A stretch of DNA of 5,469 bases, taken from Sulfurimonadaceae bacterium (GTDB taxonomy: Bacteria > Campylobacterota > Campylobacteria > Campylobacterales > Sulfurimonadaceae). Below are positions 4,472 through 5,469 of the stretch, in pieces (within the stretch, counting starts at the first letter, position 1; every line of letters starts with the position of its first letter). The notes beneath the pieces are model-generated. The model saw only the letters and a list, made by a program, of their open reading frames with translations. It searched no databases and was not told the DNA's origin. The stretch is taken from the NCBI GenBank assembly GCA_028685945.1, contig JAQUCZ010000097.1:1-5469 (forward strand), in the 5' to 3' direction. A program made the position numbers and the translations under genes.

Positions 4472-5469
4472 TTACACCGTTTTTGAAAATGTTTTCGCGC
4501 TTTGGGCGTGCTTTTTCATATACGCATCAAACGGCATCGCTATATTGCGGATAAGCAAAGTTCCCGTCTCGCTGCATTTGATAAAATCTTCGTCGATGCT
4601 TACAAGCTCTTCCGCTTCAAAGGGTTTTAATGCCTCGATCGCATCGGCGAAATAGGTTGTAAAATCTATGCCAAACAGCTTCTCAAACCGTTTGATGTCG
4701 AGTTTGAAGTTGCTCATAAGCTCCATGATGACGTACTGGCGGATTTTGTCGTCTTCATTAAGCACTATACCGCGCTCAAACGGCAATCTCTCCGCATCGA
4801 TCGCCTCTTCATACGCGTGCATATCTTTGAAGTTTTGCGCATAGTAGTCCACGCCCTCGCCGATAGAAGTAAGCCCCACGCCGATGAGATTCGCGCCCCC
4901 TTTGGTGGTGTAGCCTTGGAAGTTTCTATGCAACTCCCCCTTTTCTATCGCGCGGAAAAGCTCATCCTCGGGTTTTGCAAAGTGATCCATTCCGATCATC
5001 TTATAGCCGTTTTGGGTTAAGTAATCGATGGTGTATTGCATAATGGAGAGTTTCTCATCGGGGAGCGGCAGGGTCGTCTCGTCAATCTTGCGCATCGTTT
5101 TTTTCAGCCACGGCACATGGGCGTAGTTAAACACCGCAAAACGGTCGGGATTGAGAGAAAGAGAGAGACGCAACGTCTCTTTGAAGGTCTCTAAATTTTG
5201 GTAGGGAAGCCCGTAAATGAGATCGACGTTGACGGAAACCATGTTGTATTTGCGTGCCAAATCCATCGCCGCTTTGGTGATGTCGTAGGGCTGGACGCGG
5301 TGGACGGCGGTTTGCACTTTGTCGTTAAAATCTTGGATGCCGAAGCTCACGCGGTTAAAACCGTTTTGGCTTAAAACCTTCATCTGATCCTCGTCGATAT
5401 GGCGCGGATCGATCTCACAGCTTATCTCGGCATCTGCACGAAAATTCGGGAAATAGGATTTAATCTCTT
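4472..5469 (-). CDS. hemN: Oxygen-independent coproporphyrinogen III dehydrogenase, N-terminus outside window
   Basis: Radical-SAM enzyme converting coproporphyrinogen III to protoporphyrinogen IX in anaerobic heme synthesis. The frame stays open to the window edge, so the methionine codon at 5381-5383 is internal; 331 residues are visible. Upstream of that Met the translation DAEISCEIDPR continues the family pattern. Numbering from the first full codon, E18, Q45 (GIQDF), R57 and D82 (VDLIYGLP) match in spacing the SAM-contacting E145, Q172, R184 and D209 that I recall for E. coli HemN. This constant offset predicts about 127 missing residues and a full length near 458. The missing part should hold the CxxxCxxC cluster motif. 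HemN-specific stretches such as NYAHVPWLK and HRNFQGYTT argue for true HemN over HemW. It is the most upstream visible gene of the operon and ends three bases before the iron-sulfur gene. Its promoter is not in the window. Confidence 0.95.
   Translation of the reverse strand, partial: EIKSYFPNFRADAEISCEIDPRHIDEDQMKVLSQNGFNRVSFGIQDFNDKVQTAVHRVQPYDITKAAMDLARKYNMVSVNVDLIYGLPYQNLETFKETLRLSLSLNPDRFAVFNYAHVPWLKKTMRKIDETTLPLPDEKLSIMQYTIDYLTQNGYKMIGMDHFAKPEDELFRAIEKGELHRNFQGYTTKGGANLIGVGLTSIGEGVDYYAQNFKDMHAYEEAIDAERLPFERGIVLNEDDKIRQYVIMELMSNFKLDIKRFEKLFGIDFTTYFADAIEALKPFEAEELVSIDEDFIKCSETGTLLIRNIAMPFDAYMKKHAQSAKTFSKTV

Noticed and set aside
2440..5020. Many open frames of 60-170 codons opposite or within lgt, the iron-sulfur gene and hemN
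   Set aside because: All overlap confidently identified genes in other frames; none shows its own motif or translation signal.
1..5469. tRNA, rRNA, riboswitch, CRISPR array or insertion sequence
   Set aside because: No cloverleaf, rRNA-like stretch, regular short spaced repeats or transposase gene was seen on either strand; the gaps between genes are too short for most of these.

Overview
The window looks like chromosomal DNA from a free-living member of the Campylobacterota (epsilonproteobacteria), in the neighbourhood of Sulfurimonas, Sulfuricurvum or Sulfurovum. This rests on the protein style (Lys/Phe/Ile-rich with moderate GC), the CT(A/T)TGCTATAAT-type -10 promoters without a clear -35, the very tight gene packing, and the combination of genes. 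I cannot fix the genus from sequence alone. Nothing here looks like a phage, plasmid or defence island.

Layout. Positions 1-149 hold no convincing gene. They carry the promoter of a small cold-shock-domain gene (150-359, +), with a perfect 14-bp palindrome just upstream of the -10 box. That gene converges on a RhlE-like DEAD-box RNA helicase (356-1615, -), and the two coding regions overlap by four bases. A short intergenic region (1616-1701) holds back-to-back promoters for the helicase and for a DUF2062 membrane protein (1702-2208, +). Next comes a 136-bp intergenic element (2206-2341) whose ends are inverted hairpin repeats. It is REPIN- or MITE-like and supplies the stop codon of the DUF2062 gene. 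The rest of the window is one minus-strand operon, transcribed from the right edge leftwards: hemN (4472 to beyond 5469, N-terminus outside the window), a double-CCG-domain iron-sulfur protein (3185-4468), and lgt (2356-3183). The gaps between them are only 3 and 1 bases.

How the genes fit together. The cold-shock protein and the DEAD-box helicase both act on RNA secondary structure and are plausible partners in RNA remodelling, although they are convergent and not co-transcribed. The operon joins anaerobic heme synthesis (HemN), an electron-transfer iron-sulfur protein with no flavin partner in the window, and the first step of lipoprotein maturation (Lgt). HemN and the iron-sulfur protein could be functionally linked through redox chemistry; lgt is probably a passenger.

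The most unusual non-coding signal is the inverted hairpin pair at 2206-2341. Its two arms differ by five transitions, four of which form two compensatory base-pair changes. I did not find a clear case for a previously undescribed multi-gene system.
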